34,618 bases of DNA from an uncultured Veillonellaceae bacterium (GTDB lineage Bacteria; Bacillota; Negativicutes; Veillonellales; Negativicoccaceae). Positions 7,878 through 16,378 of the stretch are shown here, in pieces. The DNA is taken from positions 1-34,618 of the forward strand of contig CABTYA010000003.1 of NCBI GenBank assembly GCA_902488965.1, given 5' to 3'. The position numbers were made by a program, and so were the translations under genes. A model generated the notes under the pieces. The model saw nothing but the letters and a program-made list of their open reading frames with translations. It had not been told where the DNA came from and searched no databases. Each line of letters opens with the position of its first letter. The stretch's first letter is position 1.

Positions 7878-7905
7878 AGTGTACCACAGCCCCGCGCCCG
7901 CGCAA
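7878..7905 (-). promoter_or_regulatory. Promoter of rnmV-rsmA giving a predicted leaderless transcript
   Basis: The minus strand reads TTGCGC, a 16-nt spacer, then TGGTACACT (TG-extended -10). The hexamer ends 6 nt before the rnmV ATG, so the normal start of transcription would fall on the A of ATG. Confidence 0.5.
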
Positions 7906-7934
7906 AATAAAAACACCGCGGCAGGCGCGGCATC

Positions 7935-7966
7935 AAAAAAGACATCTCCCCGGGGAGATGTCTTTT
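7935..7966 (-). terminator. Rho-independent terminator of the pyr operon
   Basis: A perfect 30-bp inverted repeat (7937-7966, arms AAAAGACATCTCCCC) lies 17 bp after the pyrD stop. On the minus strand it runs into six T. Confidence 0.9.
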
Positions 7967-7982
7967 GTGTTATCGATGCTGA

Positions 7983-8930
7983 TTATACGGTTGGGCAGAC
8001 CAAAGGCGGTGCCTCGGGCACGTCGAGCGTGCCGACGATATCGCGGATATCGTCCACGCCGTGCGCCGCGCACCACGCCGCCATCTCGCCCGCAATCCGT
8101 TCGACCGAGGTCGGATCGACGATGGTCGCCGTACCGACGGAGACGCAGTCCGCCCCCGCCATCATGAATTCAATCGCGTCCGTCCCCGTCATGATACCGC
8201 CCATACCGCAAATCGGTATCTTCACCGCTTGCGCGACTTGCCAGACCAGCCGCAGCGCAATCGGTTTCACGCACGAGCCGGAAAGTCCGCCCGTCACGTT
8301 GCCCAACAGCGGCACGCGCCGCTCGGTGTCAATCGCCATGCCGAGCAGCGTATTGATGAGGGAAACCGCATCCGCCCCCGCCGCTTCGACCGCTTGCGCA
8401 ATGACGGTGATGTCCGTCACGTTCGGCGAGAGCTTGACGATGACGGGCTGCGCCGCATGCGCCTTGACCGCCCGCGTCACCTCGGCGGCGGCCGCCGCAT
8501 CCACTCCGAACGCCAAGCAACCGTTGCGGACATTCGGACAGGAAATATTCACTTCGAGCGCGGCGATACCGTCCACATTGAGCCGCTCCGCCATGTACGC
8601 ATAGTCGTCCACCGTGTTGCCCGAGATATTGGCAATCAGCGGCGCGCTCGTCTGCGCACGCAGCTGCGGCAAAATGCTCTCGACGAATACATCGACGCCC
8701 GGATTTTCGAGGCCGATGCAATTCAACATGCCGCCGGCCGTCTCGGCGATGCGTACACCGCTGTTGCCCGCCCGCGGTTCCCGCGTCAAGCCTTTGAGCG
8801 CGATGCCGCCGAGGCGGTCGAGGTCGACATAGCCCGCGTATTCCGTGCCGAAGCCGAATGTCCCCGAGGCGGCGATGATCGGTGTCGGGAGCGTGATCCC
8901 GCAAAAATCCACTGCCAATTGCACACTCAT
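7983..8930 (-). CDS. pyrD: Dihydroorotate dehydrogenase, class 1B catalytic subunit
   Basis: The enzyme oxidises dihydroorotate to orotate with FMN; class 1B enzymes pass electrons to NAD+ through PyrK. The protein is 315 residues. ASGTFGFGTEY near the N-terminus and NCIGLENPG are FMN/substrate blocks. NISCPNVRNG carries the catalytic Cys that distinguishes class 1 from class 2 (Ser). GMGGIMTGTDAIEFMMAGA is the C-terminal FMN-phosphate site. The ATG overlaps the pyrK stop as ATGA, which suggests coupled synthesis of the two subunits. It is the last gene of the operon and is followed by a strong terminator; pyrF and pyrE do not follow. Confidence 0.96.
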   Translation of the reverse strand: MSVQLAVDFCGITLPTPIIAASGTFGFGTEYAGYVDLDRLGGIALKGLTREPRAGNSGVRIAETAGGMLNCIGLENPGVDVFVESILPQLRAQTSAPLIANISGNTVDDYAYMAERLNVDGIAALEVNISCPNVRNGCLAFGVDAAAAAEVTRAVKAHAAQPVIVKLSPNVTDITVIAQAVEAAGADAVSLINTLLGMAIDTERRVPLLGNVTGGLSGSCVKPIALRLVWQVAQAVKIPICGMGGIMTGTDAIEFMMAGADCVSVGTATIVDPTSVERIAGEMAAWCAAHGVDDIRDIVGTLDVPEAPPLVCPTV

Positions 8931-9688
8931 AACCGCACCTCCCGACTGTCAAAGACCGGTCCGTCGAGACACACTTTCGCATGGCCGCCGCCTCGCCGGT
9001 CGCACACGCACGCCAAGCATCCGCCCGTGCCGCAGCCCATACGGCGTTCAAGCGAAACTTCGCAGGCGACCCCCGCCGCTTCCGCCATCCGCACGACCGC
9101 GCGCATCATGACGGGCGGCCCGCAAGTCAGTACACGAGTATACCCGCCTTCCGCGAGCAGCGCAGGGACAAGTTCGGGCACATAGCCATGGTGACCGAGC
9201 GAGCCGTCGTCGGTTGCAATGCGGATATCCGTCACGCCCGCAGGAAACAGCTCCGCCCAGACCATTTCCGCCCGGTTGCGGCCACCGATGAGCGCCGTCA
9301 CCGAGCCGGGTGCGCACTCTTGCGAGGCGTACATCAGCGGCGCGATACCGACGCCGCCGCCGACCATCAGCAGGCGGCCGTCAAGGGTAAATGTCGTGCC
9401 CAGCGGGCCGAGTACGTCCACGGGCGTACCGTCCGTCCAGTGCGTCATCTCCCGTGTTCCGCGGCCGACCACCCGATAGACCATCTCGACGATACCCGCC
9501 GCCGCATCGACACGCGACGGGCTGAACGGCCGCCGCAAGAGCAGGCCCGACATCCCCGCCCGACGCAGATGGATAAACTGCCCCGGCCGGATGGTCGCGG
9601 CGATTTGCGGAAGCGCAAGCCGCAGCTGCCACAAATCCGGCGCAATCTTCCGTTGTCCCGTTACCCGTCCCGTTTCGACGATGCCCAT
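8927..9688 (-). CDS. pyrK: Dihydroorotate dehydrogenase electron-transfer subunit
   Basis: PyrK is the FAD/[2Fe-2S] subunit that carries electrons from PyrD to NAD+. The protein is 253 residues. The FAD domain contains LLRRPFSP (about 48-55), the NAD domain MVGGGVGIAPLMY, and the C-terminal cluster-binding region CGTGGCLACVC...VCLDGPVF supplies the expected Cys set. The start MGIVETGRV lies 4 nt after the carB stop; a purine-rich GGGTGAGG precedes it. It overlaps pyrD by 4 nt. Confidence 0.95.
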   Translation of the reverse strand: MGIVETGRVTGQRKIAPDLWQLRLALPQIAATIRPGQFIHLRRAGMSGLLLRRPFSPSRVDAAAGIVEMVYRVVGRGTREMTHWTDGTPVDVLGPLGTTFTLDGRLLMVGGGVGIAPLMYASQECAPGSVTALIGGRNRAEMVWAELFPAGVTDIRIATDDGSLGHHGYVPELVPALLAEGGYTRVLTCGPPVMMRAVVRMAEAAGVACEVSLERRMGCGTGGCLACVCDRRGGGHAKVCLDGPVFDSREVRL

Positions 9689-9692
9689 ATCC

Positions 9693-12600
9693 TCACCCTT
9701 CCTGATGATAATCCTGTAATGCCTTGACCTCCGGCAAATCCTGTTTCTTTCGATTTTGCAATACATGCACGACTTCCCGCGTCGTGTCGAGCGATGTCAG
9801 ACAGGGGATGCCGAGCTCGACCGCCAAGCGGCGCAGACGGAATCCTTCACGTTCCGGCCGTTTGCCGTACGTGATCGTATTGACCACCATGTCCACTTGC
9901 CCTTCGCGCAAGACCGTCGCACACGTCCGATCGCCGCCTTCGTGCATCTTGTTCACGATATCGACTTCGACGCCCGCTTCTTGCAGGTACTGTCCCGTAC
10001 CTTCGGTCGCCATGATGCGATACCCGTGCTCGATAAATTCTTTCGCCAACTGCGCCGCTTCTTCCTTATCGCGGTCGCTGACGGTGATCAGCACCGAGCC
10101 GCCGTCGGGAATCCGCATATGCGCACCGACAACCGCCCGATAGAGTGCGTCGGAGTAACTCGCGCCGATCCCCATGACTTCGCCCGTCGATTTCATTTCC
10201 GGTCCGAGCGCGATTTCGACCAGTCCGAGTTTGGCAAAGGAGAACACCGGCGCTTTGACCGCCACATGCGACGGCACGGGGGCCAGTCCCGGCGTAATCC
10301 CCATCTCGCGCAACGTCTTGCCGACGCAGATCCCCGTCGCCAGTGCAACGAGATTGTACCCCGTCACCTTGCTCATGAAAGGCACGGTTCGGCTGGAGCG
10401 CGGATTGACTTCAATCACGTAGAGCTTGTCGTCCGCGACAATATACTGAATATTGACGATGCCGCGTACGCGGAGTGCTTTCGCAATCCGTTCCGTACAA
10501 TCGACGATTTTCGCCGTCATGTCCTCGCTGACATGTTGCGGCGGGAATACCGCAAAGCTGTCGCCCGAATGCACGCCCGCGCGTTCGATTTGTTCCATGA
10601 TTCCCGGAATGAACACGTCCGTACCGTCGCAAAGCGCATCGACTTCGAGTTCCTGCCCGACGACGTATTCATCGATCAGCACGGGGTGATCCGACGACGC
10701 GATGACGGCTTCGCGCAAGTAGGCTGTCAATTCCCGCGGGTGATACACGATCTGCATCGCCCGTCCGCCGAGTACGTAGCTGGGGCGCACCATCAGCGGA
10801 TAGTGCAGCTCGCTGGTCGCGCGCTCCGCTTCGGCCATTCCCGTCACCATGCAGCCGCGCGGCCGCGCAATACCGATTTGCGCCAAAAGCGCGTCAAAGC
10901 GTTTGCGGTCTTCCGCGAGGTCCACCCCGTCCATATCCGTTCCCCACATCGGCACATCGGTATCGGCCAATTGCGCACCGAGATTGATGGCCGTCTGCCC
11001 GCCGAACTGGGCAATGACGCCTTCGGGGCGTTCTTTGGCGATGACGGCCTGTACATCTTCCGCCGTCAGCGGTTCAAAATACAGCGCATCCGACATGTCA
11101 AAGTCCGTCGAAACCGTTTCGGGATTGTTGTTGATCATAATCGAGCGATACCCGTACTTGCGCAGCGAGCGAATGGCCTGCACCGAACAGTAGTCGAATT
11201 CGACGCCCTGCCCGATTCGGATCGGGCCCGCTCCGAGTACTATTACGCTGTGCCCCTGCGGGCTCACTTCGTCGGCGACTCCGTAGGCGGAATAATAGTA
11301 CGGCGAGGCCGCGGCAAATTCACCCGCACAGGTATCGACCATGCGATACGACGGCTCGATGCCTTCCTGCTCACGGACAGCGCGTACCGCGGCTTCATCC
11401 GTGCCCGCCAGCGCCGCCATACGCCGATCGCTGAAGCCCAAGTACTTCGCTTCCCGGACCGCGTCCGCCGTCAGACCGCCGTTCATCAACCAGCGTTCAC
11501 AGTCGATAATCCGTGCGATCTGGGCGATAAAGAAGATGTCGATTTTCGTCACGCGCACGATTTCTTCCGGTTCAAAGCCGCGACGCAAGGCTTCGGCGAT
11601 AACAAACAGGCGTTCATCATCCACCCGCCGCAAGAGCATCTTAATATCATAATGCGACAAGTGTTCGAGTTTCGGCAGATACAGCGCGTCCGTCCCCGTT
11701 TCGAGCGAGCGGACAGCCTTTTGCAGGCCTGCCGGCAGATTCGTCGCCAGTGCCATGACTTCGCCCGTCGCCTTCATCTGCGTGCCGAGTTCACGGTCGG
11801 CGAGATTGAATTTTTCAAACGGCCAACGCGGAATTTTAATGACGACATAGTCGAGCGCCGGCTCAAACGCCGCCTTCGTCTTGCCCGTCACCGCATTGGT
11901 AATTTCGCCCAGCGAAAGTCCCAGCGCCACTTTGGCGGCCACTTTGGCAATCGGGTAACCGGTCGCTTTCGAGGCCAATGCACTCGAACGGCTCATCCGC
12001 GGATTGACTTCGATAACATAGTAGCGGTTCGATTCCGTATCCAGTGCGTATTGGACGTTGCAGCCGCCTTCGATTTTCAGGTAGCGGATAATATCGAGCG
12101 ACGCCGTCCGCAGCATTTGCGCCTGTCCGTCGGTCAGCGTCTGGCTCGGCGCGACGACGATGCTGTCGCCCGTGTGTACGCCGACGGGGTCGATATTTTC
12201 CATATTACAGATAATGATGCAATTGTCCTCGCTGTCGCGCATGACTTCGTATTCGATTTCTTTCCAGCCGGCCACCGAGCGTTCCACCAAAATCTGATGA
12301 ATCGGACTGAGGACCAGTCCGCGCTGGCCGATTTCCCGCATCTCCGCGTCATTGTGGACGACACCACCGCCCGTACCGCCCAGCGTAAACGCCGGCCGTA
12401 TAATCAGCGGATAGCCGATCGTTTCGGCAAAGGCAAGCGCCTCGTCCACCGTATGGCAAATCCGGCTTTCCGGTACCGGCTGACCGATATGCTGCATGGC
12501 TTCCTTGAAGAGCTCGCGGTCTTCCGCTTTGCGAATCGCATCGAGATGCGTCCCCAAAAGCGTCACGCCGTACTGTTCGAGAATGCCCGCTTCCGCCAGT

Positions 12601-12896
12601 TCCATCGCCAAATTCAGCCCCGTCTGTCCGCCCAATGTGGCGAGCAATCCGTCCGGCCGTTCGGTCGCAATCACCGAGGTGACGAATTCTTTCGTCAGCG
12701 GTTCGACATAGACGCGGTCCGCCAGATCCGTGTCCGTCATAATCGTTGCCGGGTTGCTGTTGATGAGGACGACTTCGCAGCCTTCTTCTTTGAGCGACAG
12801 GCACGCCTGTGTGCCGGCGTAGTCAAATTCCGCCGCCTGCCCGATGACAATCGGCCCCGACCCGATGACCAATACTTTGTGAATGTCTTTTCTCAT
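9693..12896 (-). CDS. carB: Carbamoyl-phosphate synthase large subunit
   Basis: CarB makes carbamoyl phosphate from bicarbonate, ammonia (supplied by CarA) and two ATP, feeding pyrimidine and arginine synthesis. The protein is 1067 residues, full length. The N-terminal half starts KVLVIGSGPIVIGQAAEFDY, and the same signature recurs in the second half as VIVLGAGPIRIGQGVEFDY near residue 560, showing the two ATP-grasp synthetase units. An MGS-like regulatory domain (from about 930) ends the protein. The ATG at 12896 overlaps the carA stop (ATGA) with GGAGG 6 nt upstream. Position in a pyr operon suggests this copy serves pyrimidines. Confidence 0.97.
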   Translation of the reverse strand: MRKDIHKVLVIGSGPIVIGQAAEFDYAGTQACLSLKEEGCEVVLINSNPATIMTDTDLADRVYVEPLTKEFVTSVIATERPDGLLATLGGQTGLNLAMELAEAGILEQYGVTLLGTHLDAIRKAEDRELFKEAMQHIGQPVPESRICHTVDEALAFAETIGYPLIIRPAFTLGGTGGGVVHNDAEMREIGQRGLVLSPIHQILVERSVAGWKEIEYEVMRDSEDNCIIICNMENIDPVGVHTGDSIVVAPSQTLTDGQAQMLRTASLDIIRYLKIEGGCNVQYALDTESNRYYVIEVNPRMSRSSALASKATGYPIAKVAAKVALGLSLGEITNAVTGKTKAAFEPALDYVVIKIPRWPFEKFNLADRELGTQMKATGEVMALATNLPAGLQKAVRSLETGTDALYLPKLEHLSHYDIKMLLRRVDDERLFVIAEALRRGFEPEEIVRVTKIDIFFIAQIARIIDCERWLMNGGLTADAVREAKYLGFSDRRMAALAGTDEAAVRAVREQEGIEPSYRMVDTCAGEFAAASPYYYSAYGVADEVSPQGHSVIVLGAGPIRIGQGVEFDYCSVQAIRSLRKYGYRSIMINNNPETVSTDFDMSDALYFEPLTAEDVQAVIAKERPEGVIAQFGGQTAINLGAQLADTDVPMWGTDMDGVDLAEDRKRFDALLAQIGIARPRGCMVTGMAEAERATSELHYPLMVRPSYVLGGRAMQIVYHPRELTAYLREAVIASSDHPVLIDEYVVGQELEVDALCDGTDVFIPGIMEQIERAGVHSGDSFAVFPPQHVSEDMTAKIVDCTERIAKALRVRGIVNIQYIVADDKLYVIEVNPRSSRTVPFMSKVTGYNLVALATGICVGKTLREMGITPGLAPVPSHVAVKAPVFSFAKLGLVEIALGPEMKSTGEVMGIGASYSDALYRAVVGAHMRIPDGGSVLITVSDRDKEEAAQLAKEFIEHGYRIMATEGTGQYLQEAGVEVDIVNKMHEGGDRTCATVLREGQVDMVVNTITYGKRPEREGFRLRRLAVELGIPCLTSLDTTREVVHVLQNRKKQDLPEVKALQDYHQEG

Positions 12897-13957
12897 GCTC
12901 GGCCTCCTTGCCACGATGCGATCCATTGCGCCAATACATATTCATTGTCCCGCGGCCCCGGCGATGCCTCCGGATGATACTGTACGCCGCGCACGCGCAG
13001 ACCCGCATGGCAAAATCCTTCGACCGTGCCGTCATGCAGCGAACGCTCCGTCACTTCGGCACCGTCAGGCAGACTCGCTTCATCAACCGCATAGCCGTGA
13101 TTTTGCGCCGACATCGTAATCTTGCCCGTCGTCACATGCAACACGGGATGATTCCCGCCGCGATGGCCAAAAGGCAGCTTGACCGTACGAGCGCCGAGCG
13201 CCAGTGCAAGCAGTTGATGCCCCATGCAGATGCCGAGCATCGGCACGCGGCCGAGCAACTCGCGCAGGGTGTCCGCCGTCCCCGGGGCATCGGCCGGGTC
13301 GCCCGGTCCGTTGCTCACGAAGATTCCGTCCGGCTCGGTCGCCATGATTTCCTGCGCCGTCGCCGTCGCGGGAACTACCGTCACCCGGCAGTCCTGCGCC
13401 GCCAACAGTTCGAGCATATGGCGCTTGACACCGCAATCGACGACCGTCACCCGATGGGCGCCTTCGCCGACCGTATAAATTTCCTTCGTCGTTACCCGCA
13501 AAATCTGATCATGCGCTGCAGGTGCCGCCAGCCATTCGGCGACATGCGCTTCCTCTTCGGCCGCCGCCAATATCCCGCGCGGCGTCCCTTCTTCGCGGAT
13601 GGCACGGGCAATCGCACGCGTATCCGCTCCCGCCAAACAGGGGATATGATAGTCACGCAAAAACGCCCCCAGCGTTCCTTCCGATTCCCAGTTGTTCGGC
13701 ACTTCACACAATTCCGACACGATGACGCCGCTCACCGCCGGGCGTTCGCCCTGGCGGATTTTGAGCGATGTCCCGTAGTTGCCCACCAGCGGATACGTCC
13801 ACGTCAAAATCTGATCCATGTACGACGGGTCGGTATATGCTTCTTCATAACCCGTCATCGCCGTGGTAAATACGACTTCCGCGGGTTTGCTGTGTTCACC
13901 GTAGAGCCGCCCGGCAAATTTCCGCCCGTCGGCCAAGTATAAATATCCCTCTCTCAC
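12893..13957 (-). CDS. carA: Carbamoyl-phosphate synthase small (glutaminase) subunit
   Basis: CarA hydrolyses glutamine and channels ammonia to CarB. The protein is 354 residues. The N-terminal CPSase small-chain domain (to about 160) includes TAMTGYEEAYTDPSY. The C-terminal class I glutamine amidotransferase has VSNGPGDP, the nucleophile Cys in LGICMGHQLLALAL, and VQYHPEASPGPRD carrying His and Glu of the triad. The start codon is GTG, overlapping the pyrC stop as GTGA. It overlaps carB by 4 nt. Confidence 0.96.
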   Translation of the reverse strand: MREGYLYLADGRKFAGRLYGEHSKPAEVVFTTAMTGYEEAYTDPSYMDQILTWTYPLVGNYGTSLKIRQGERPAVSGVIVSELCEVPNNWESEGTLGAFLRDYHIPCLAGADTRAIARAIREEGTPRGILAAAEEEAHVAEWLAAPAAHDQILRVTTKEIYTVGEGAHRVTVVDCGVKRHMLELLAAQDCRVTVVPATATAQEIMATEPDGIFVSNGPGDPADAPGTADTLRELLGRVPMLGICMGHQLLALALGARTVKLPFGHRGGNHPVLHVTTGKITMSAQNHGYAVDEASLPDGAEVTERSLHDGTVEGFCHAGLRVRGVQYHPEASPGPRDNEYVLAQWIASWQGGRA

Positions 13958-15240
13958 TTCACGTCACCGTCTTTCATCACCAAGCGGCCGTCCACCCAAG
14001 TCGCCACCGCACGACCGACCAGGTGCTTGCCCGCAAACGGGGTATATCTCGATTTCGTATATAAACGCGCGGGATCGACCGTCCACTCGGCGTCGGTATC
14101 GATGACCGTCAAATCCGCCGGTGCACCGACCGTCCAACCGCCGCCGGCATATCCCAAAATCCGTGTCGGAGCGGCCGACATCGCGTCCATCGCACGGGCC
14201 AGCGACACATGCCCCGGCGCGACCGCATACGTCAGTACGGCGGCAAGCGACGTTTCCAATCCGCTCATGCCGTTCGGCGCGCAGCAAAACGGGACGTCTT
14301 TTTCTTCGTCCGCATGCGGCGAATGGTCCGTCACAATCGCATCGATCGTACCGTCCGCCAAACCTTTGAGCAATGCCAATCGGTCGCTCTCTTCGCGCAA
14401 CGGCGGCGCCACCTTGCACTCCGTCCGATAGCCGCGCAGTTCTTCATCGGTCAGCGACAGATGATGCGCCGTTACTTCCGCCGTCACGTTAAGACCGCGC
14501 GCTTTGGCCGCACGGACCAACTCGACCGCATACTTCGAGCTGATATGCGCGACATGCAGCCGCACGCCCGTCAACTCCGCCAGCATGAGGTCGCGGGCGA
14601 CAGCGATATCTTCGGCCACCCGCGGCCGGCCGATCAGACCGAGTTCCGCCGAGCAGCGGCCTTCGTGCATCATACCGTGTCCCGCCATCGTCATATCTTC
14701 CGCATGGTCGATGATCGGCTTGTCAAACGTCGCCGCATACTCCATCGCCCGCCGCATAAACTCGGCGCTTTCCACATAATGTCCGTCATCGGAAAATCCG
14801 AGCGCGCCGCCCTGCGCCATGTCGCCCATATCCGACAGCACCTTGCCCTCGAGATTGTGCGAAATCGCACCGTACACGCCGACCTTCACCCGGCCGACCT
14901 CGCGAGCCCGTTCCTTCACCGCATTGAGCGCCGCCAACGAGTCAATCACCGGCGACGTATTGGCCATCGTCACGACGCGTGTCATACCGCCCGCGGCGGC
15001 CGCTTGTGTCCCCGATTCAATCGACTCCTTGGCTTCCTGCCCCGGCTCACGCAAATGGACATGCATATCCGTCATCCCCGGCACGACCAGATGTCCGCCC
15101 AGGTCTTCCACCGTCATGTCCGCCGTTTCCGTAACGGCCGTGTCGACAGCCGCAATCCGGCCGTCCTCGATCAATATATCACAACGACTGCGCTGTCCCG
15201 ATTCATCAATGCGCGTGGCGTTCTTCAGCAAGTGCTTCAA
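13954..15240 (-). CDS. pyrC: Dihydroorotase
   Basis: The enzyme cyclises carbamoyl aspartate to dihydroorotate. This is a 428-residue class I dihydroorotase of the amidohydrolase fold. DMHVHLREPG (about 59-68) holds the HxH zinc ligands, IDHAED and HVAHIS hold further His residues, and DAIVTDHSPHADEEK contains the catalytic Asp. The start codon is TTG at 15240, chosen because GGAGGGGAAGG lies 8 nt upstream and no ATG fits. The first 35 nt overlap the end of pyrB, an unusually long overlap for this operon. Confidence 0.95.
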   Translation of the reverse strand: MKHLLKNATRIDESGQRSRCDILIEDGRIAAVDTAVTETADMTVEDLGGHLVVPGMTDMHVHLREPGQEAKESIESGTQAAAAGGMTRVVTMANTSPVIDSLAALNAVKERAREVGRVKVGVYGAISHNLEGKVLSDMGDMAQGGALGFSDDGHYVESAEFMRRAMEYAATFDKPIIDHAEDMTMAGHGMMHEGRCSAELGLIGRPRVAEDIAVARDLMLAELTGVRLHVAHISSKYAVELVRAAKARGLNVTAEVTAHHLSLTDEELRGYRTECKVAPPLREESDRLALLKGLADGTIDAIVTDHSPHADEEKDVPFCCAPNGMSGLETSLAAVLTYAVAPGHVSLARAMDAMSAAPTRILGYAGGGWTVGAPADLTVIDTDAEWTVDPARLYTKSRYTPFAGKHLVGRAVATWVDGRLVMKDGDVK

Positions 15241-16183
15241 TGCCTTCCCCTCCGTTCAGTACCAAGTGTAAAATCGCCATCCGTACCGCCAATCCGTTGC
15301 GTACCTGCGTCTGCAAAAACGTCTGCGGCGCATACGCGAGTTCATGCGAAATTTCTACCCCGCGTTGGATCGGTCCCGGATGCATGACCATCACATCGGG
15401 CTTGGCCACCGCCAGCCGCGCCGTATTGAGGCCGAATATCCGTGCATATTCACGCAAATTCGGGATAAATCCCGCCGCCGCGCGTTCCGTCTGCAAGCGC
15501 AGAATTTGGATAACATCGACATCGCGCACGCCTTCTTCGACCGAGTCGAAAAGTTCGACGCCTTCCTGCTCGAGCTCACGCGGTACCAACGTCCGCGGCC
15601 CGACCAAACGCACCTTGGCGCCCATCTTCAAAAAGCCTTGGATATCGCTGCGCGCTACCCGCGAATGCCGGACATCGCCGACGATGGCATAGGTCAGTCC
15701 CGCAATTTTTCCTTTGCGCTCACGCACCGTAAACAAATCCAACAAGCCCTGCGAGGGATGCGCATGCAAGCCGTCGCCCGCATTGATGATTGCCGGTACC
15801 GTACCCGTCGTCCGTCCGAGTTCGGCCGCATACGCCGCCGCCCCTGAAGCACTGTGCCGCAGTACCAACGCATCCGGTGCGAGTGCCGCCAGCGTCATCA
15901 GCGTATCGCGCCAGCTTTCCCCCTTCGTCATCGAGCTCGTGCTCTGCGTGATGTTGATCACATCCGCTCCCAAGTACTTGCCCGCCAGTTCGAACGAACT
16001 TCTCGTCCGTGTCGACGCCTCGGCAAATACATTAACCACCGATTTGCCGCGCAACAAATCCGCCTTTTTGTGTCCGCGCGCGATGAAATCTTTCATCACC
16101 TGCGCCCGCGACAACACCGTCTCGATATCCTCGGCGGACAATGATGCCAAATCCACCAACGAACGCCCTCGCCAACTGCTCAT
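15206..16183 (-). CDS. pyrB: Aspartate carbamoyltransferase catalytic subunit
   Basis: The enzyme joins carbamoyl phosphate and aspartate, the first pyrimidine-specific step. The protein is 325 residues, slightly longer than the usual 305-310. FAEASTRTRSSFE (about 53-65) is the carbamoyl-phosphate site, HPSQGLLDL the active-site loop and HPGPIQRGVEI (about 280-290) the aspartate-binding loop. No pyrI regulatory chain follows, as expected for Firmicutes. ATG 16183 is preceded by GGAGGAAGAGGC. It is the first gene of the pyr operon, behind a PyrR-type attenuator. Confidence 0.96.
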   Translation of the reverse strand: MSSWRGRSLVDLASLSAEDIETVLSRAQVMKDFIARGHKKADLLRGKSVVNVFAEASTRTRSSFELAGKYLGADVINITQSTSSMTKGESWRDTLMTLAALAPDALVLRHSASGAAAYAAELGRTTGTVPAIINAGDGLHAHPSQGLLDLFTVRERKGKIAGLTYAIVGDVRHSRVARSDIQGFLKMGAKVRLVGPRTLVPRELEQEGVELFDSVEEGVRDVDVIQILRLQTERAAAGFIPNLREYARIFGLNTARLAVAKPDVMVMHPGPIQRGVEISHELAYAPQTFLQTQVRNGLAVRMAILHLVLNGGEGIEALAEERHAH

Positions 16184-16201
16184 GCCTCTTCCTCCTCCAA
16201 C

Positions 16202-16231
16202 AAAAAACCTCTTTATCCCGCGATAAAGAGG
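16202..16231 (-). terminator. pyr attenuator terminator
   Basis: A 10-bp perfect stem (16208-16217 with 16222-16231) with a 4-nt loop is followed on the minus strand by six T. It lies 19 nt before the pyrB start. Confidence 0.88.
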
Positions 16232-16320
16232 CAGCTCAAACACACCTGAAGCGACCATCTTTTTTAGCCTCACGGGACTAAGTTAAAAGATGACGACGAT
16301 TGTGACCGTCAATTCATTTT
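16202..16320 (-). promoter_or_regulatory. PyrR-responsive attenuator leader of the pyr operon
   Basis: The minus strand carries AGTCCCGTGAGGCT (16266-16279), matching the PyrR-binding RNA consensus ARUCCNGNGAGGYU known from Bacillus. Downstream is the terminator hairpin CCTCTTTATC / GATAAAGAGG (16208-16231) followed by TTTTTT. PyrR with UMP should stabilise the anti-antiterminator and terminate transcription. The pyrR gene itself is not in the window. Confidence 0.9.
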
Positions 16321-16324
16321 CTCT

Positions 16325-16353
16325 ATTGTACGTTTTTGCCGGGTGAAAGTCAA
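16325..16353 (-). promoter_or_regulatory. Sigma-A promoter of the pyr operon
   Basis: The minus strand shows TTGACT (16348-16353), a 17-nt spacer and TACAAT (16325-16330). It begins 25 bp after the end of the upstream chaperone cassette, with no terminator seen between them. Confidence 0.75.
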
Positions 16354-16378
16354 TCCGCTGCACGCAATCCGTACGCCG

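Noticed and set aside
9756..12977. A 1073-codon open frame on the plus strand
   Set aside because: It is an antisense shadow of carB; Arg/His-rich, no domain, no ribosome-binding site.
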